A stretch of DNA of 64,000 nucleotides from Actinomycetes bacterium (GTDB lineage Bacteria > Actinomycetota > Acidimicrobiia > Acidimicrobiales > Aldehydirespiratoraceae). Positions 1-8,363 of the stretch are shown here, piece after piece. The notes beneath the pieces are model-generated. The model saw only the letters and a list, made by a program, of their open reading frames with translations. It searched no databases and was not told the origin of the DNA. How positions within the stretch are numbered: position 1 is the first letter of the stretch; the number at the start of each line of letters is the position of its first letter. The stretch covers positions 1-64,000 of the forward strand of contig JAJRXC010000111.1 in NCBI GenBank assembly GCA_024276495.1. The letters run 5' to 3'. A program made the translations under genes and the position numbers.

Positions 1-935
1 CCCTGATCGCCGCGCCGGATCGTCCCCGTGTCCTCACCGACGATCTCAACTTCCCGACCGATCTCTACATCCTCCGATCGGCCGCGAGGGCGGCCGGTTC
101 GGGCCAGATCGTCGAGGTGATCGGATCCGACTGGATCGAGGGTCCGATCGACGCGATCGAGGCCGCGATCGACGACGACACCGCGCTCCTCAGCCTCTCG
201 CACGTGACCTTCAAGTCGGGCTACCGCTACGATCTCGCTCGCCTCACCGCGAAGGCCCACGAGGTCGGGGCGCTGGTCCTGTGGGACCTGAGCCATTCGG
301 TCGGCGCCGTTCCGGTCGAGCTCGGCGCGACCAACGCCGACCTGGCCGTGGGGTGCATGTACAAGTACCTCAACGGGGGACCGGGGGCACCCGCGTTTCT
401 CTACGTCCGTCGCGACCTCCAGAACCGGCTCGAGAACCCCATCGAGGGGTGGTGGGCCCACGGAGACCCGTTCGCGTTCGACCTCGATTTCACCCCGGTG
501 GCCGGAATCCGCCGATTCCACACCGGCACGATGCCGATCCTGTCGCTGGCCGGCGCCGAAGCGGGAATCGCCCAGGTCGCGCGGGTCGGCATCGACGCCG
601 TTCGGACGAAGTCGGTGGCCCTCGGTCGCTACCTGGCCGAGCAATGGCGCCACCATCTCGAACCGGTCGGTTTCGGTTGGGCATCACCGACCGATGCGCA
701 ACGACGGGGATCCCACGTGTCGCTGTCGCACCCCGACGCCTGGCGCATCGCCCAGGCCTACAAGGAGCACGCCCTGGTGATTCCCGACTTCCGGACCCCG
801 GACAACCTGCGGCTCGGGTTCGCGCCCCTCTACAACTCGTTCGTCGACATCCACACCGCGGTGATACGTCTGCGGGCCGTCGTCGAACACCGCCTCCATC
901 TCGACTACCCCGAGGATCGGAAAGGGGTCTCGTGA
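1..935 (+). CDS. kynU: kynureninase, 5' end outside the window
   Basis: PLP-dependent hydrolase that cleaves kynurenine (or 3-hydroxykynurenine) to anthranilate (or 3-hydroxyanthranilate) plus alanine in tryptophan breakdown. The frame is open from the left edge (first full codon at 3), so 310 C-terminal residues are visible of a usual 400-420. The PLP-lysine motif MYKYLNGGPG is present, with the Lys codon at 363-365, followed by GAPAFLYV. A W(W)AH segment and the HTGTMP stretch of the family are also seen. Its stop overlaps the next start (GTGA, 932-935), so it is translationally coupled to tryptophan 2,3-dioxygenase, which fits a kyn operon. Confidence 0.95.
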   Translation, partial: LIAAPDRPRVLTDDLNFPTDLYILRSAARAAGSGQIVEVIGSDWIEGPIDAIEAAIDDDTALLSLSHVTFKSGYRYDLARLTAKAHEVGALVLWDLSHSVGAVPVELGATNADLAVGCMYKYLNGGPGAPAFLYVRRDLQNRLENPIEGWWAHGDPFAFDLDFTPVAGIRRFHTGTMPILSLAGAEAGIAQVARVGIDAVRTKSVALGRYLAEQWRHHLEPVGFGWASPTDAQRRGSHVSLSHPDAWRIAQAYKEHALVIPDFRTPDNLRLGFAPLYNSFVDIHTAVIRLRAVVEHRLHLDYPEDRKGVS

Positions 936-1699
936 CCGAGATTGACTACGGCACCTATCTGAAGGTTCCCGAGCTCCTGTCGCTGCAGCAGCTGCAGTCC
1001 GACGACGAGCACGACGAGATGTTGTTCATCATCATCCATCAGGTCCACGAGCTCTGGTTCAAGCAGCTGTTGCACGAGTTCGACCGGGTCGGTGAGCTGA
1101 TCGACCAGGACGATCTCGGTCGAGCCGGCGGACAACTCCATCGGGTGTTGAAGATCCTGAAGACGATCGTGCAGCAAGTCGACGTGCTCGAGACGATGAC
1201 GCCGCTCGACTTCGAGTCGTTTCGCGCCTTTCTGGGTTCGGCGAGCGGTTTCCAGTCGGTCCAGTTCCGTGAGCTGGAGCTCGTGCTCGGCCGAAAGGAG
1301 CCCGAGGCGCTCACCCGCTTCGAGAACCGCCCGGCGCACGGCCGGCTCCGGGCCCGCCTGACGCAGCCCTCGATCTGGCATCGCTTCGTCTCGCTGCTGG
1401 CCCGGCGCGGCCACGATGTCCACCCCGGCGACGTGGCGGCGCCGACCCGCGAGGATCCCGCCGTGCAGGAGGTGCTGGTCGAGGCGTACCGGTCGGATCC
1501 CGACCTTGCCGGATTCTGCGAACGACTGATCGACGTCGACGAGGGGGTGCACGAGTGGCGCTACCGCCACGTGATGATGGTGCAGCGCACGATCGGCATG
1601 AAGCAGGGGACCGGCGGCTCATCGGGAGCGGAGTATCTCCGCTCCACCTTGTTCTCACCGTTCTTCCCCGACCTGTGGGCGATCCGGGCCCGATTCTGA
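932..1699 (+). CDS. kynA: tryptophan 2,3-dioxygenase
   Basis: Heme dioxygenase that opens the indole ring of tryptophan to N-formylkynurenine, the first step of the kynurenine pathway. The 255-residue product begins at a GTG overlapping the kynU stop. The N-terminal block with HQVHELWFKQL holds the distal histidine region, FRAFLGSASGFQS is the family's substrate-side motif, and the C-terminal block IGMKQGTGGSSGAEYL closes the active site. It is slightly shorter than the common 270-290 residues. The coupling with kynU makes the assignment secure. No formamidase gene (kynB) lies downstream; one could be upstream of the window. Confidence 0.95.
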   Translation: MTEIDYGTYLKVPELLSLQQLQSDDEHDEMLFIIIHQVHELWFKQLLHEFDRVGELIDQDDLGRAGGQLHRVLKILKTIVQQVDVLETMTPLDFESFRAFLGSASGFQSVQFRELELVLGRKEPEALTRFENRPAHGRLRARLTQPSIWHRFVSLLARRGHDVHPGDVAAPTREDPAVQEVLVEAYRSDPDLAGFCERLIDVDEGVHEWRYRHVMMVQRTIGMKQGTGGSSGAEYLRSTLFSPFFPDLWAIRARF

Positions 1700-1757
1700 T
1701 GCCCGACTCAGCCCGCGCTGCGACTGGGCGCGGTACGGTCTCGCCCGGAGGTGCGAC

Positions 1758-2039
1758 GTGATCAACGCATTTGTGCTCATCAAGGCCCGTCCCGAGGCCA
1801 TCGCCGAGCTGGCGCCGGCGCTGGCCGCCATCGATGGCGTGCGTGAGGCGCATTCGGTCGCCGGCTCCGACACCGACATCGTGGTGATCGTGACCGTGCC
1901 CGACCACTCCGCGGTCGCCGCGGTGGTCACCGAACAGATCGTGATGGTCCCGGGGGTCATCGACACCCAGACGATGATCGCTTTCCGGTCGTTCTCCGAT
2001 GCCCAACTCGACGCGACCTACGAAGGGTTCGGCGACTGA
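1758..2039 (+). CDS. stand-alone Lrp/AsnC ligand-binding (RAM) domain protein
   Basis: A 93-residue protein consisting only of the alpha-beta RAM domain found at the C-terminus of Lrp/AsnC regulators, with no helix-turn-helix. The alternating pattern AFVLIKARPE...EAHSVAGSDTDIVVIVTV is typical. Such single-domain proteins oligomerise and bind amino acids and may modulate full-length Lrp proteins. The GTG start is supported by GGAGG at 1747-1751 with 6 nt spacing. It follows the tryptophan-degradation genes by 58 nt, so a role in sensing tryptophan or a product is an inference from position only. Confidence 0.8.
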   Translation: MINAFVLIKARPEAIAELAPALAAIDGVREAHSVAGSDTDIVVIVTVPDHSAVAAVVTEQIVMVPGVIDTQTMIAFRSFSDAQLDATYEGFGD

Positions 2040-2050
2040 ACCAGTCCGCC

Positions 2051-2656
2051 ATGAGCCCCGTTCTGGCGATGGACGCCACCCCGTGGGCCCGACGGCTGAA
2101 CGGAGCGGTCAAGGTGGCCTTGTTCGCCGCGTTCGCCGTCGCGTTGATCGTGCCGCTCGATCATCTCGAGGGGAAAGCCATGGGGGCGCGGGCCCCGTTG
2201 TTCGTCGCGTCCGCGGTCGTGGTCCCGCTTCTGGGTCGACGTCGGGGCTGGCACCCCCACGCCCACATCGGCGACGCGCTGCTGTCCGCACCATTTCTTC
2301 TCGACACCCTCGGCAACCTGCTCGGCATCTACGACTCGTTCGCGGCGACCGACGACGTCCTCCACGCCGTCAACTGGGTGCTGCTCGTCGCGGCGTTCCA
2401 CGCGTTCCGGTTCCGCACCGTGTTCGACCGGCGCGACGCGTTGCTGCTCGGCTACGGCTTCGGCGCGGTCGCGATCGTCTGGTGGGAAGCCCTCGAGTGG
2501 GTGGCGTCGGAGGACGGGCTCGGCGGCGCCGGCGGACTGTCGCTGACCTACGGCGACACGATCGGCGATCTGGTCATGTCGAGCACGGGCGGGCTGCTCG
2601 GTTCGTGGCTCGGCCTTCGCCTCTTCGCGGCGGCGCCGCTCGCGTCCAAGTCGTGA
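2051..2656 (+). CDS. multi-pass membrane protein, YjdF/DUF2238-like
   Basis: A 201-residue integral membrane protein with about five hydrophobic segments (roughly residues 20-38, 50-66, 75-90, 112-128, 140-158, 178-195). Polar residues inside the helices match the DUF2238 (YjdF) pattern: DDVLHAVNW, WWEALEW and YGDTIGDLVMS. Function of the family is unknown. It starts 11 nt after the RAM-domain gene, so it is probably the last gene of the same transcript. A strong hairpin follows the stop. Confidence 0.65.
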   Translation: MSPVLAMDATPWARRLNGAVKVALFAAFAVALIVPLDHLEGKAMGARAPLFVASAVVVPLLGRRRGWHPHAHIGDALLSAPFLLDTLGNLLGIYDSFAATDDVLHAVNWVLLVAAFHAFRFRTVFDRRDALLLGYGFGAVAIVWWEALEWVASEDGLGGAGGLSLTYGDTIGDLVMSSTGGLLGSWLGLRLFAAAPLASKS

Positions 2657-2661
2657 CGCGG

Positions 2662-2717
2662 GACGGCCGCCCCGAAGGGCGGCCGTCGTGGGGGGAGACC
2701 CGTCCTCGCGAGACGGG
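2662..2717. terminator. two hairpins between convergent operons
   Basis: An 11-bp perfect stem (2662-2672 pairing with 2677-2687, CGAA loop) is followed by a 6-bp stem CCCGTC/GACGGG (2699-2704 with 2712-2717). They lie between the end of the kyn operon (+) and the nrdB stop (-), so they probably serve both directions. No T-run follows, as is usual in high-GC actinobacteria. Confidence 0.6.
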
Positions 2718-2736
2718 GTGGTGGTGAGAAACCGGC

Positions 2737-3825
2737 TCAGAAATCCTCGTCGAAGGACACGTCGCCTTCGATGCCGACCTGATAGGCCGACACCTTGCGT
2801 TCGAAGAAGTTGGAGAGCTCCTGCACGTCCTGGAGCTCCATGAAGGCGAACGGGTTGCTCGCGCCGTAGCGTTTCGGCAAACCGAGCTGCATGAGCCGCT
2901 GGTCGGCAACGAACTCGAGATACGTGCGGGTGTCGCCGGTGGACATGCCGGGAACGCCCTCGCCGAGCAGATCCTCGGCGAACTGGAACTCGGCGTCGAC
3001 CGCTTCGCCGATCATGGTGGTGATGCGGTCGCCGAGGTCGTCGTCGAAGAGCTCGGGCTGTTCACGCCGCACCGTCTCGATGACCTCGAACGCGAAGTTC
3101 ATGTGCATCGACTCGTCACGAAACACCCAGTTGGTGCCGGCGGCGAGCCCGTTGAGCAGACCCTTCGAACGCAGGAAGTAGACGTAGGCGAACGCCCCGA
3201 AGAAGAACAGTCCTTCGATGCAGGCCGCGAAGCAGATCAGGTTGAGCAGGAAACGCTTGCGATCCTCGACGGTCTCCAACGGGCCGCGACCCACCGACTC
3301 CATCCACTTGAAGCAGAACTCGCCCTTCGCCCGAATCGACGGGATGTTCTCGATGGCCGCGAACGCCTCGGCCCGTTCGTCGGCATCGGGGATGTAGTTG
3401 TCGAGCAGGTTCAGGTAGAACTGGACGTGGAGCGCCTCTTCGTAGAGCTGGCGCGACAGGTACATCCGGGCCTCGGGCGCGTTGATGTGCTCGTAGAGGT
3501 TGAGGACGAGGTTGTTCGACACGATCGAGTCGCCGGTGGCGAAGAACGCCACGAGACGGCTGATCATGTGCTTCTCCGCCGGCATCAGCTTGCGGTCGAG
3601 ATCGGTCAGATCATCGGAGAAGTCGATCTCCTCGACGGTCCAGGTGTTCTTGATCGCGTCCTTGTACATGTCGAAGAACTGCGGATAGCGCATCGGTCGC
3701 AGGGTCAGGTCGAACCCCGGATCGAGGATGTTCGCGGCGACGCCGGGAGCGGCGTAGTGACCGGCGGTGCGGTCGGTCGGCGCAACCGTGTCGGCGCCGT
3801 GGAGGAAGTCGTCGGCGAGGGCCAT
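2737..3825 (-). CDS. nrdB: class Ia ribonucleotide reductase, small (radical) subunit
   Basis: The R2 subunit houses the di-metal centre and tyrosyl radical that drive reduction of ribonucleotides by NrdA. The product has 362 residues. Metal ligands are readable: Asp in ATGDSIV, the EEALH motif, and DESMH for the second half. A Tyr four residues after the first EExxH histidine (EEALHVQFY) matches the radical tyrosine. The ATG at 3825 overlaps the nrdA stop (ATGA), so the subunits are co-translated in stoichiometric order. A C-terminal acidic tail ends in DEDF, as expected for the R1-binding peptide. Confidence 0.95.
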   Translation of the reverse strand: MALADDFLHGADTVAPTDRTAGHYAAPGVAANILDPGFDLTLRPMRYPQFFDMYKDAIKNTWTVEEIDFSDDLTDLDRKLMPAEKHMISRLVAFFATGDSIVSNNLVLNLYEHINAPEARMYLSRQLYEEALHVQFYLNLLDNYIPDADERAEAFAAIENIPSIRAKGEFCFKWMESVGRGPLETVEDRKRFLLNLICFAACIEGLFFFGAFAYVYFLRSKGLLNGLAAGTNWVFRDESMHMNFAFEVIETVRREQPELFDDDLGDRITTMIGEAVDAEFQFAEDLLGEGVPGMSTGDTRTYLEFVADQRLMQLGLPKRYGASNPFAFMELQDVQELSNFFERKVSAYQVGIEGDVSFDEDF

Positions 3826-6278
3826 CAGTCGCACGCCTCGCACGACTCGGGGTTCTCCAGCGAACACGCCACCGCTTCTTCGTCGCTGAACGTCTTCTTC
3901 GGGGGTCCGTCGGTCCCCGGTGTGGAACCCGATGGCCCCGCGGTGGTCTTGTTGATCCGTGTCGCCGGCCGGCTCCGCAGGTAGTAGGTGGTCTTGAGGC
4001 CGGATTTCCACGCGTACATGTACATCGATGAGAGCTTGCCGATGGTGGGCGCCTCCATGAACAGGTTGAGTGACTGGCTCTGATCGATGAACGCGCCGCG
4101 GTCGGCGGCCATCTCGATCAGGGACTTCATCGGGATCTCCCACGCCGTGCGGTAGATCGCCTTGAGGTCGTCGGGGATGCGGTCGATGTCTTGGATCGAA
4201 CCCTCGGCCTTCTTCACCTCGCTGATCATCTCCGCGTCCCACAGCCCCCGCCGCTGGAGCTCCCCGACGAGATGACGGTTGATCTGCATGAACTCGCCGG
4301 ACAGAGTCTCCCGCTTGAAGAGGTTGGACACCTGCGGCTCGATGCACTCGTAGCAACCGGCGATCGAGGCGATGGTGGCGGTGGGCGCGATCGCGATCAT
4401 CAGCGAGTTGCGCAGGCCGTGTTCTTCGATCCGTTCCCGCAGCGCAGCCCAGCGTTGCGGATCGGTCGGTTCGACGCCCCACAGGTCGAACTGAAGATCA
4501 CCGGCCGCGGCGCGGGTCTCCTCGAATCCGTCGTGAGGGCCGTTCGCCTCGGCCAGCTCGGTGGATGCCCACAGGGCGTTGAAGTAGATCTCCTCGGAGA
4601 TTCGTCGGCTCACATCGCGAGCGACCGGCGAATCGAAGGCGACACCCATCTTGAAGAAGACGTCTTGCAACCCCATCAGTCCGAGCCCGACCGGGCGCCA
4701 ACGTCTGTTCGAGGCCGCCGACTCGTCGATCGGGTAGTAGTTGATGTCGATCACCCGGTCGAGGAAGGGCACGACCTGGCGCACGACCTCACCGAGGCGG
4801 ACGAAGTCGACCGCGGTGACCCCATCGTCGGTGGTCTCCACGAACTCGCCGAGGTTGACTGACCCGAGGTTGCACACCGCGGTCTCGTCCTGGCTGGTGA
4901 CCTCGAGGATCTCCGTGCACAGGTTCGAGAGATGCACGACCCGGTCGCGGGCGTTGCCCTCACCGGTGCCGACACCGGTCTGGTTGCACTTCTCGTTGCT
5001 GGCGTCCTTGAAGGTCATCCACCCGTTGCCGGTCTCGGCGAGTGACTTCATCATCCGCTGGTAGAGCTGACGGGCCGGCACCTGCTTTTCGAACTTCCCG
5101 TCGGCCTCGGCCTGCTCGTAGATGGCACGGAACTCGTCGCCGTAGGTGTCGATCAGGTCGGGCACCTGCTTCGGATCGAAAAGACTCCACTGCCAGTCCT
5201 TTTCGACCCGCTCCATGAACAGGTCGGGGATCCAGTTGGCGAGGTTGATGTTGTGGGTCCGGCGGGCATGGTCGCCGGTGTTGTCCCGCAGCTCGAGGAA
5301 CTGGTCGATGTCGGCGTGCCAGGCCTCGAGGTAGACACAGGCCGCGCCCTTGCGGCGGCCACCCTGGTTGACCGCGGCAACCGAGGCGTCGAGGGTCTTG
5401 AGCCACGGAACGATGCCGTTGGACAAGCCGTTGGTGCCGACGATGAGGCTGTTCTTCGAGCGAATGCGATGCCAGGCGACACCGATGCCGCCGGCGAACT
5501 TCGAGAGGCGGGCGATGTCGGTGTAGCGCTTGTAGATGCCTTCGAGGGAATCCTCGGGCGAGTCGAGCAGGTAGCAGCTCGACATCTGCGGGTGGGTGGT
5601 GCCCGAGTTGAACAGGGTCGGCGACGACGGGAGGTAGGCGAGCGACGACATCAGGTCGTAGAAGCGGATCGCCTCTTCGGCGTTGGTGGAGAGACCGCAG
5701 GCGACCCGCAGGAAGAAGTACTGGGGGGTCTCGATGACGTCGCGGGTCTCGGGGTGGCGAAGGAGGTAGCGGTCGTAGACCGTGCGCAAGCCGAAGAACT
5801 CGAAGTGTTTGTCGCGCTGGCTGTTGATCGCGGCGTTGAGGGCGGGCGCGTGGGCGGTGACGAACTCGAGGACCTCGTCGCCGATGAGGCCGAGCCGGTG
5901 GCCGAGCGCAACCGACTCGGAGAACCAGGGGGCGTTCTGGTTGCGGACTTCCTTGTCGATGTAGGTGGACAGCAGCCGGGCGGCGAGCTTCGAGTAGTTG
6001 GGTTCTTCGACGATCAGGCCCGCCGCGGTGCGAATCGAGAGCTCGTCGAGCTCTCGGGTGGTGGCGCCGTCGGCCAGGGCTGCGATGGTGCGGGTGGAGA
6101 CGACCATCGGGTCGACGCCGAGAAGACCCTCGGTGGCTCGGGCGACCGCGTTGACGATCTTGTTCACATCGACGGGTTCGAGCGCGCCGCTGCGCTTCTT
6201 CACTCGCATGCTCGTGGCCGCAGCCGTGGCCGTCTCCGTGGTGTCGACGGCGGTCAGCCGGTCCTCCGTGATCGCCAT
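3825..6278 (-). CDS. nrdA: class Ia ribonucleotide reductase, large (catalytic) subunit
   Basis: Reduces ribonucleoside diphosphates to deoxy forms together with NrdB. The 817-residue product carries an N-terminal ATP-cone starting at MRVKKRSGALEPV (allosteric activity site), the catalytic NLCTEI triad (Asn-Cys-Glu), partner cysteines in SSCYLL and AVCNLG, and the C-terminal redox pair in ESCEACD. The start at 6278 was chosen because GGAAGGGG lies about 8 nt upstream on the coding strand; a start 20 codons earlier lacks this. It leads a two-gene operon with nrdB, with a promoter about 100 nt upstream. Confidence 0.95.
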   Translation of the reverse strand: MAITEDRLTAVDTTETATAAATSMRVKKRSGALEPVDVNKIVNAVARATEGLLGVDPMVVSTRTIAALADGATTRELDELSIRTAAGLIVEEPNYSKLAARLLSTYIDKEVRNQNAPWFSESVALGHRLGLIGDEVLEFVTAHAPALNAAINSQRDKHFEFFGLRTVYDRYLLRHPETRDVIETPQYFFLRVACGLSTNAEEAIRFYDLMSSLAYLPSSPTLFNSGTTHPQMSSCYLLDSPEDSLEGIYKRYTDIARLSKFAGGIGVAWHRIRSKNSLIVGTNGLSNGIVPWLKTLDASVAAVNQGGRRKGAACVYLEAWHADIDQFLELRDNTGDHARRTHNINLANWIPDLFMERVEKDWQWSLFDPKQVPDLIDTYGDEFRAIYEQAEADGKFEKQVPARQLYQRMMKSLAETGNGWMTFKDASNEKCNQTGVGTGEGNARDRVVHLSNLCTEILEVTSQDETAVCNLGSVNLGEFVETTDDGVTAVDFVRLGEVVRQVVPFLDRVIDINYYPIDESAASNRRWRPVGLGLMGLQDVFFKMGVAFDSPVARDVSRRISEEIYFNALWASTELAEANGPHDGFEETRAAAGDLQFDLWGVEPTDPQRWAALRERIEEHGLRNSLMIAIAPTATIASIAGCYECIEPQVSNLFKRETLSGEFMQINRHLVGELQRRGLWDAEMISEVKKAEGSIQDIDRIPDDLKAIYRTAWEIPMKSLIEMAADRGAFIDQSQSLNLFMEAPTIGKLSSMYMYAWKSGLKTTYYLRSRPATRINKTTAGPSGSTPGTDGPPKKTFSDEEAVACSLENPESCEACD

Positions 6279-6375
6279 TGCATGCCCCTTCCCGCGCCGG
6301 GAATGCGAGTCGAGGTGGGTGGCTCCCGGTCGGACCACTCCCCGCCGCCACTCGCCAGAACCGAGTTGCGGACTC

Positions 6376-6397
6376 GTAATTACAGCCGCGTAACTAC
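6376..6397 (-). promoter_or_regulatory. nrdA: direct repeat upstream of nrdA, possible operator
   Basis: On the minus strand GTAGTTAC and GTAATTAC are spaced 14 bp start to start (6390-6397 and 6376-6383). The second is a perfect palindrome and overlaps the predicted -10. They are unusually AT-rich for this region. They do not obviously match the NrdR box consensus (acaCwAtATaTwGtgt), so the binding protein is unknown. Confidence 0.4.
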
Positions 6398-6408
6398 ACC
6401 CGCGTCAA
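6379..6408 (-). promoter_or_regulatory. nrdA: sigma-70 type promoter of nrdAB
   Basis: The minus strand reads TTGACG (6408-6403), an 18-bp spacer, then TGTAAT (6384-6379), five of six matches to each consensus hexamer. Transcription would begin near 6372 and give a leader of about 95 nt before the nrdA ATG at 6278. Confidence 0.6.
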
Positions 6409-6504
6409 GAGGAAGTTTCGCGGGTCCCGCGACGCCTGCAATGACGCCCAAAACGTCGTCGATCGAACTCCCGCCCGGCGCGGCGATGTCGCGCCGACGA
6501 CGGC

Positions 6505-7740
6505 TCAGCAGTCGCGGCAGAGCTTCGCGGCGACCGCGTCGGCAGCCCGACAACCCGACGTCAACGCACCGTTCATCGACGGATGTTGGCGGTGGTCGCC
6601 GGCCACGAACAGGCCCGACGACAACCGGACGGACTGATCGGGATCCTCACCCACCGCCTGCACGGGTTGCGCGCGCAGGATCTCGTCGACCCGCAACGTC
6701 TCCCAGTCGTCGATCACCCCGCCGTACCACTCGGTCAACGTCGCCCGGACCGCGGCCTCGTCCACACCGGTCGCCGGCGCCGACACGGCGACGAGGGCCC
6801 GTCCGTCGGGGCTGTAGTCCGGCGACGCCTGGGAGAGCACGGCCAGATTGTTGAACGCGCCGGTGCCGTTGCCGTCGAGCACGATGACCGGCCGGTTGAC
6901 CGGGGTGCGCTCGGCGACGAACCACCAGGTGGTGAGGCTGTGCGCCCCGGGATCCTCGACTTCGCCACCGGTGAGCGCGGCCGCGTCGGTCGCGTCGGTC
7001 GCCACCACGACGGCGCCGGTCTCGACCCGGCTGCCGTCGACGACGACATGGTTCTTGGCGACCGCGGTCACCTCCGCGCCATAGCGCAGCGAGCGCTCCG
7101 GGAGCCGGCCGGCCAACTGATCGGCGATCGCCCCCATCCCGCGGCGGGGCACGGCGACATCACCCTCCGCCATCGCCCGGAACAAGAACTCGAGCGAACG
7201 GCTGGAGAAATCGAGACCGGGGTCGAGGGCGACGCCGGCGAAGAGCGGCCGCAGGAAGGTGTCGATCATTCGCTCGGAGAACCCCGACTCGCGGAGCCGT
7301 TCGAGCGCCGTGGTCTCGGGTCGGATGAACAGCTCGTCGAGGTCGAGCTTCAGGACGCGGGCCCGGAACTTCAACACCGCCCGCTTGTCGCGGATCGTGC
7401 CGATCGGTGCCCGCAACGTGCCGAAGGCATCGCCGGGACAGCGAAACGGGTCGGCGACCCGGTGGAACCCGTCGCCCACCCGCACCAACGCACCCGGATC
7501 GAAGGGACGAAGATCGAGCGCGTCGTAGTCGAGCATGTGCGCGACCTGGGGGTAGGCCGTGAGCACCACCTGGAACCCACGATCGAGACGGAACCCGTCG
7601 ACCAGGTCGGTGCGGACCCGTCCGCCCGGCCCGTCACTGCGTTCGAGAACGAGCGGCTCATGGCCCTTCGTCCGGAGCCGGTTCGCGGCCGCGAGCCCGG
7701 CCAGTCCGGCACCCACCACCACGACATCGGGGGACGTCAT
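6505..7740 (-). CDS. FAD-dependent amine oxidase / phytoene-desaturase-like oxidoreductase
   Basis: A 411-residue flavoprotein. The N-terminus has the dinucleotide-binding motif VVVGAGLAGLAAA (residues 6-18) followed about 20 residues later by ERSDGPGGRVRT, the amine-oxidase/protoporphyrinogen-oxidase fingerprint. The C-terminus LFVAGDHRQHPSMNGAL is the second FAD-contact motif. The substrate cannot be read; carotenoid, porphyrin and amine substrates all occur in this superfamily. It is transcribed away from the MarR gene, with a candidate operator between them, so MarR control is plausible. The ATG at 7740 is the first codon directly before the Rossmann motif; its ribosome site (GGGGCAGGAC) is weak. 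Confidence 0.85.
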   Translation of the reverse strand: MTSPDVVVVGAGLAGLAAANRLRTKGHEPLVLERSDGPGGRVRTDLVDGFRLDRGFQVVLTAYPQVAHMLDYDALDLRPFDPGALVRVGDGFHRVADPFRCPGDAFGTLRAPIGTIRDKRAVLKFRARVLKLDLDELFIRPETTALERLRESGFSERMIDTFLRPLFAGVALDPGLDFSSRSLEFLFRAMAEGDVAVPRRGMGAIADQLAGRLPERSLRYGAEVTAVAKNHVVVDGSRVETGAVVVATDATDAAALTGGEVEDPGAHSLTTWWFVAERTPVNRPVIVLDGNGTGAFNNLAVLSQASPDYSPDGRALVAVSAPATGVDEAAVRATLTEWYGGVIDDWETLRVDEILRAQPVQAVGEDPDQSVRLSSGLFVAGDHRQHPSMNGALTSGCRAADAVAAKLCRDC

Positions 7741-7812
7741 GTCCTGCCCCGGCGAAAAAGAGTCACGAACTTCAAGGCTACCCACATCGCCCACGGCGGT
7801 CGATGCCGAGGA

Positions 7813-7830
7813 CGTGTCGAATTCGTGACG
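7813..7830. promoter_or_regulatory. imperfect palindrome, candidate MarR operator
   Basis: The 18-bp sequence CGTGTCGAATTCGTGACG matches its reverse complement at 14 positions (CGTnnCGAATTCGnnACG). It lies in the divergent spacer between the FAD oxidoreductase (start 7740) and the MarR gene. Length and symmetry fit a MarR dimer site. Assignment to this regulator is inferred. Confidence 0.4.
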
Positions 7831-7894
7831 ACCGCCCGCCGCCGATTCGGACACCGGGGCGAGGCGCGGGCGCGGGCACTCGGCGGTGGACCGA

Positions 7895-7900
7895 TACCGT
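7895..7900 (+). promoter_or_regulatory. -10 hexamer for the marR-type gene
   Basis: TACCGT lies 7 nt before the GTG at 7908, the geometry of a leaderless transcript. This decided the start chosen for the regulator. Confidence 0.4.
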
Positions 7901-7907
7901 GGGCGTC

Positions 7908-8363
7908 GTGGCGAATCCCCGCTGGCTCTCCGACGTGGAGCAACGCGCATGGCGGTGCTGGATCGACGCGGCACGACGAATCGACGTGGCCCTCGACCGC
8001 CAACTCAAGGACGACCACGGGCTCTCGCTCGACGACTACGAGGTGATGGTCCGGTTGTCGGAGGTCGACGGTCAGCGGATGCGGATGAGCGATCTCGCGA
8101 CCTCGGTCGCCAACTCGCCCAGCCGACTCTCCCAACGCATCGACCGGATGGCGGCGCGCGGCCTGGTCTGTCGCGAGGCGAGCGACGACGACGGCCGGGT
8201 CGCGCTCGCGTGTCTCACCGACGAGGGTCGGGCCCGGCTCGAGGCCGCGGCGCCGGGTCATGTCGCGGAGGCCCGCCGCCAGTTCGTCGATCGCTTGACC
8301 CCCGAGCAGATCGAGGTGCTGGCCGAGATCCTGCCGAACCTGTTGGGAGACCCGCTCAGATGA
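7908..8363 (+). CDS. MarR family transcriptional regulator
   Basis: A 151-residue winged-helix regulator, normal size for MarR. The segment LSLDDYEVMVRLSE leads into the DNA-binding region: MRMSDLATSVANSPSRLSQRIDRM is the helix-turn-helix with recognition helix, and DDDGRVALACLTDEGR is the wing. No reactive cysteine typical of OhrR is present in the N-terminal helix. The start is uncertain; an in-frame GTG at 7899 would add three residues. It is divergent from the FAD oxidoreductase and converges with an aldehyde dehydrogenase, overlapping its end by 8 bp. Confidence 0.88.
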   Translation: MANPRWLSDVEQRAWRCWIDAARRIDVALDRQLKDDHGLSLDDYEVMVRLSEVDGQRMRMSDLATSVANSPSRLSQRIDRMAARGLVCREASDDDGRVALACLTDEGRARLEAAAPGHVAEARRQFVDRLTPEQIEVLAEILPNLLGDPLR

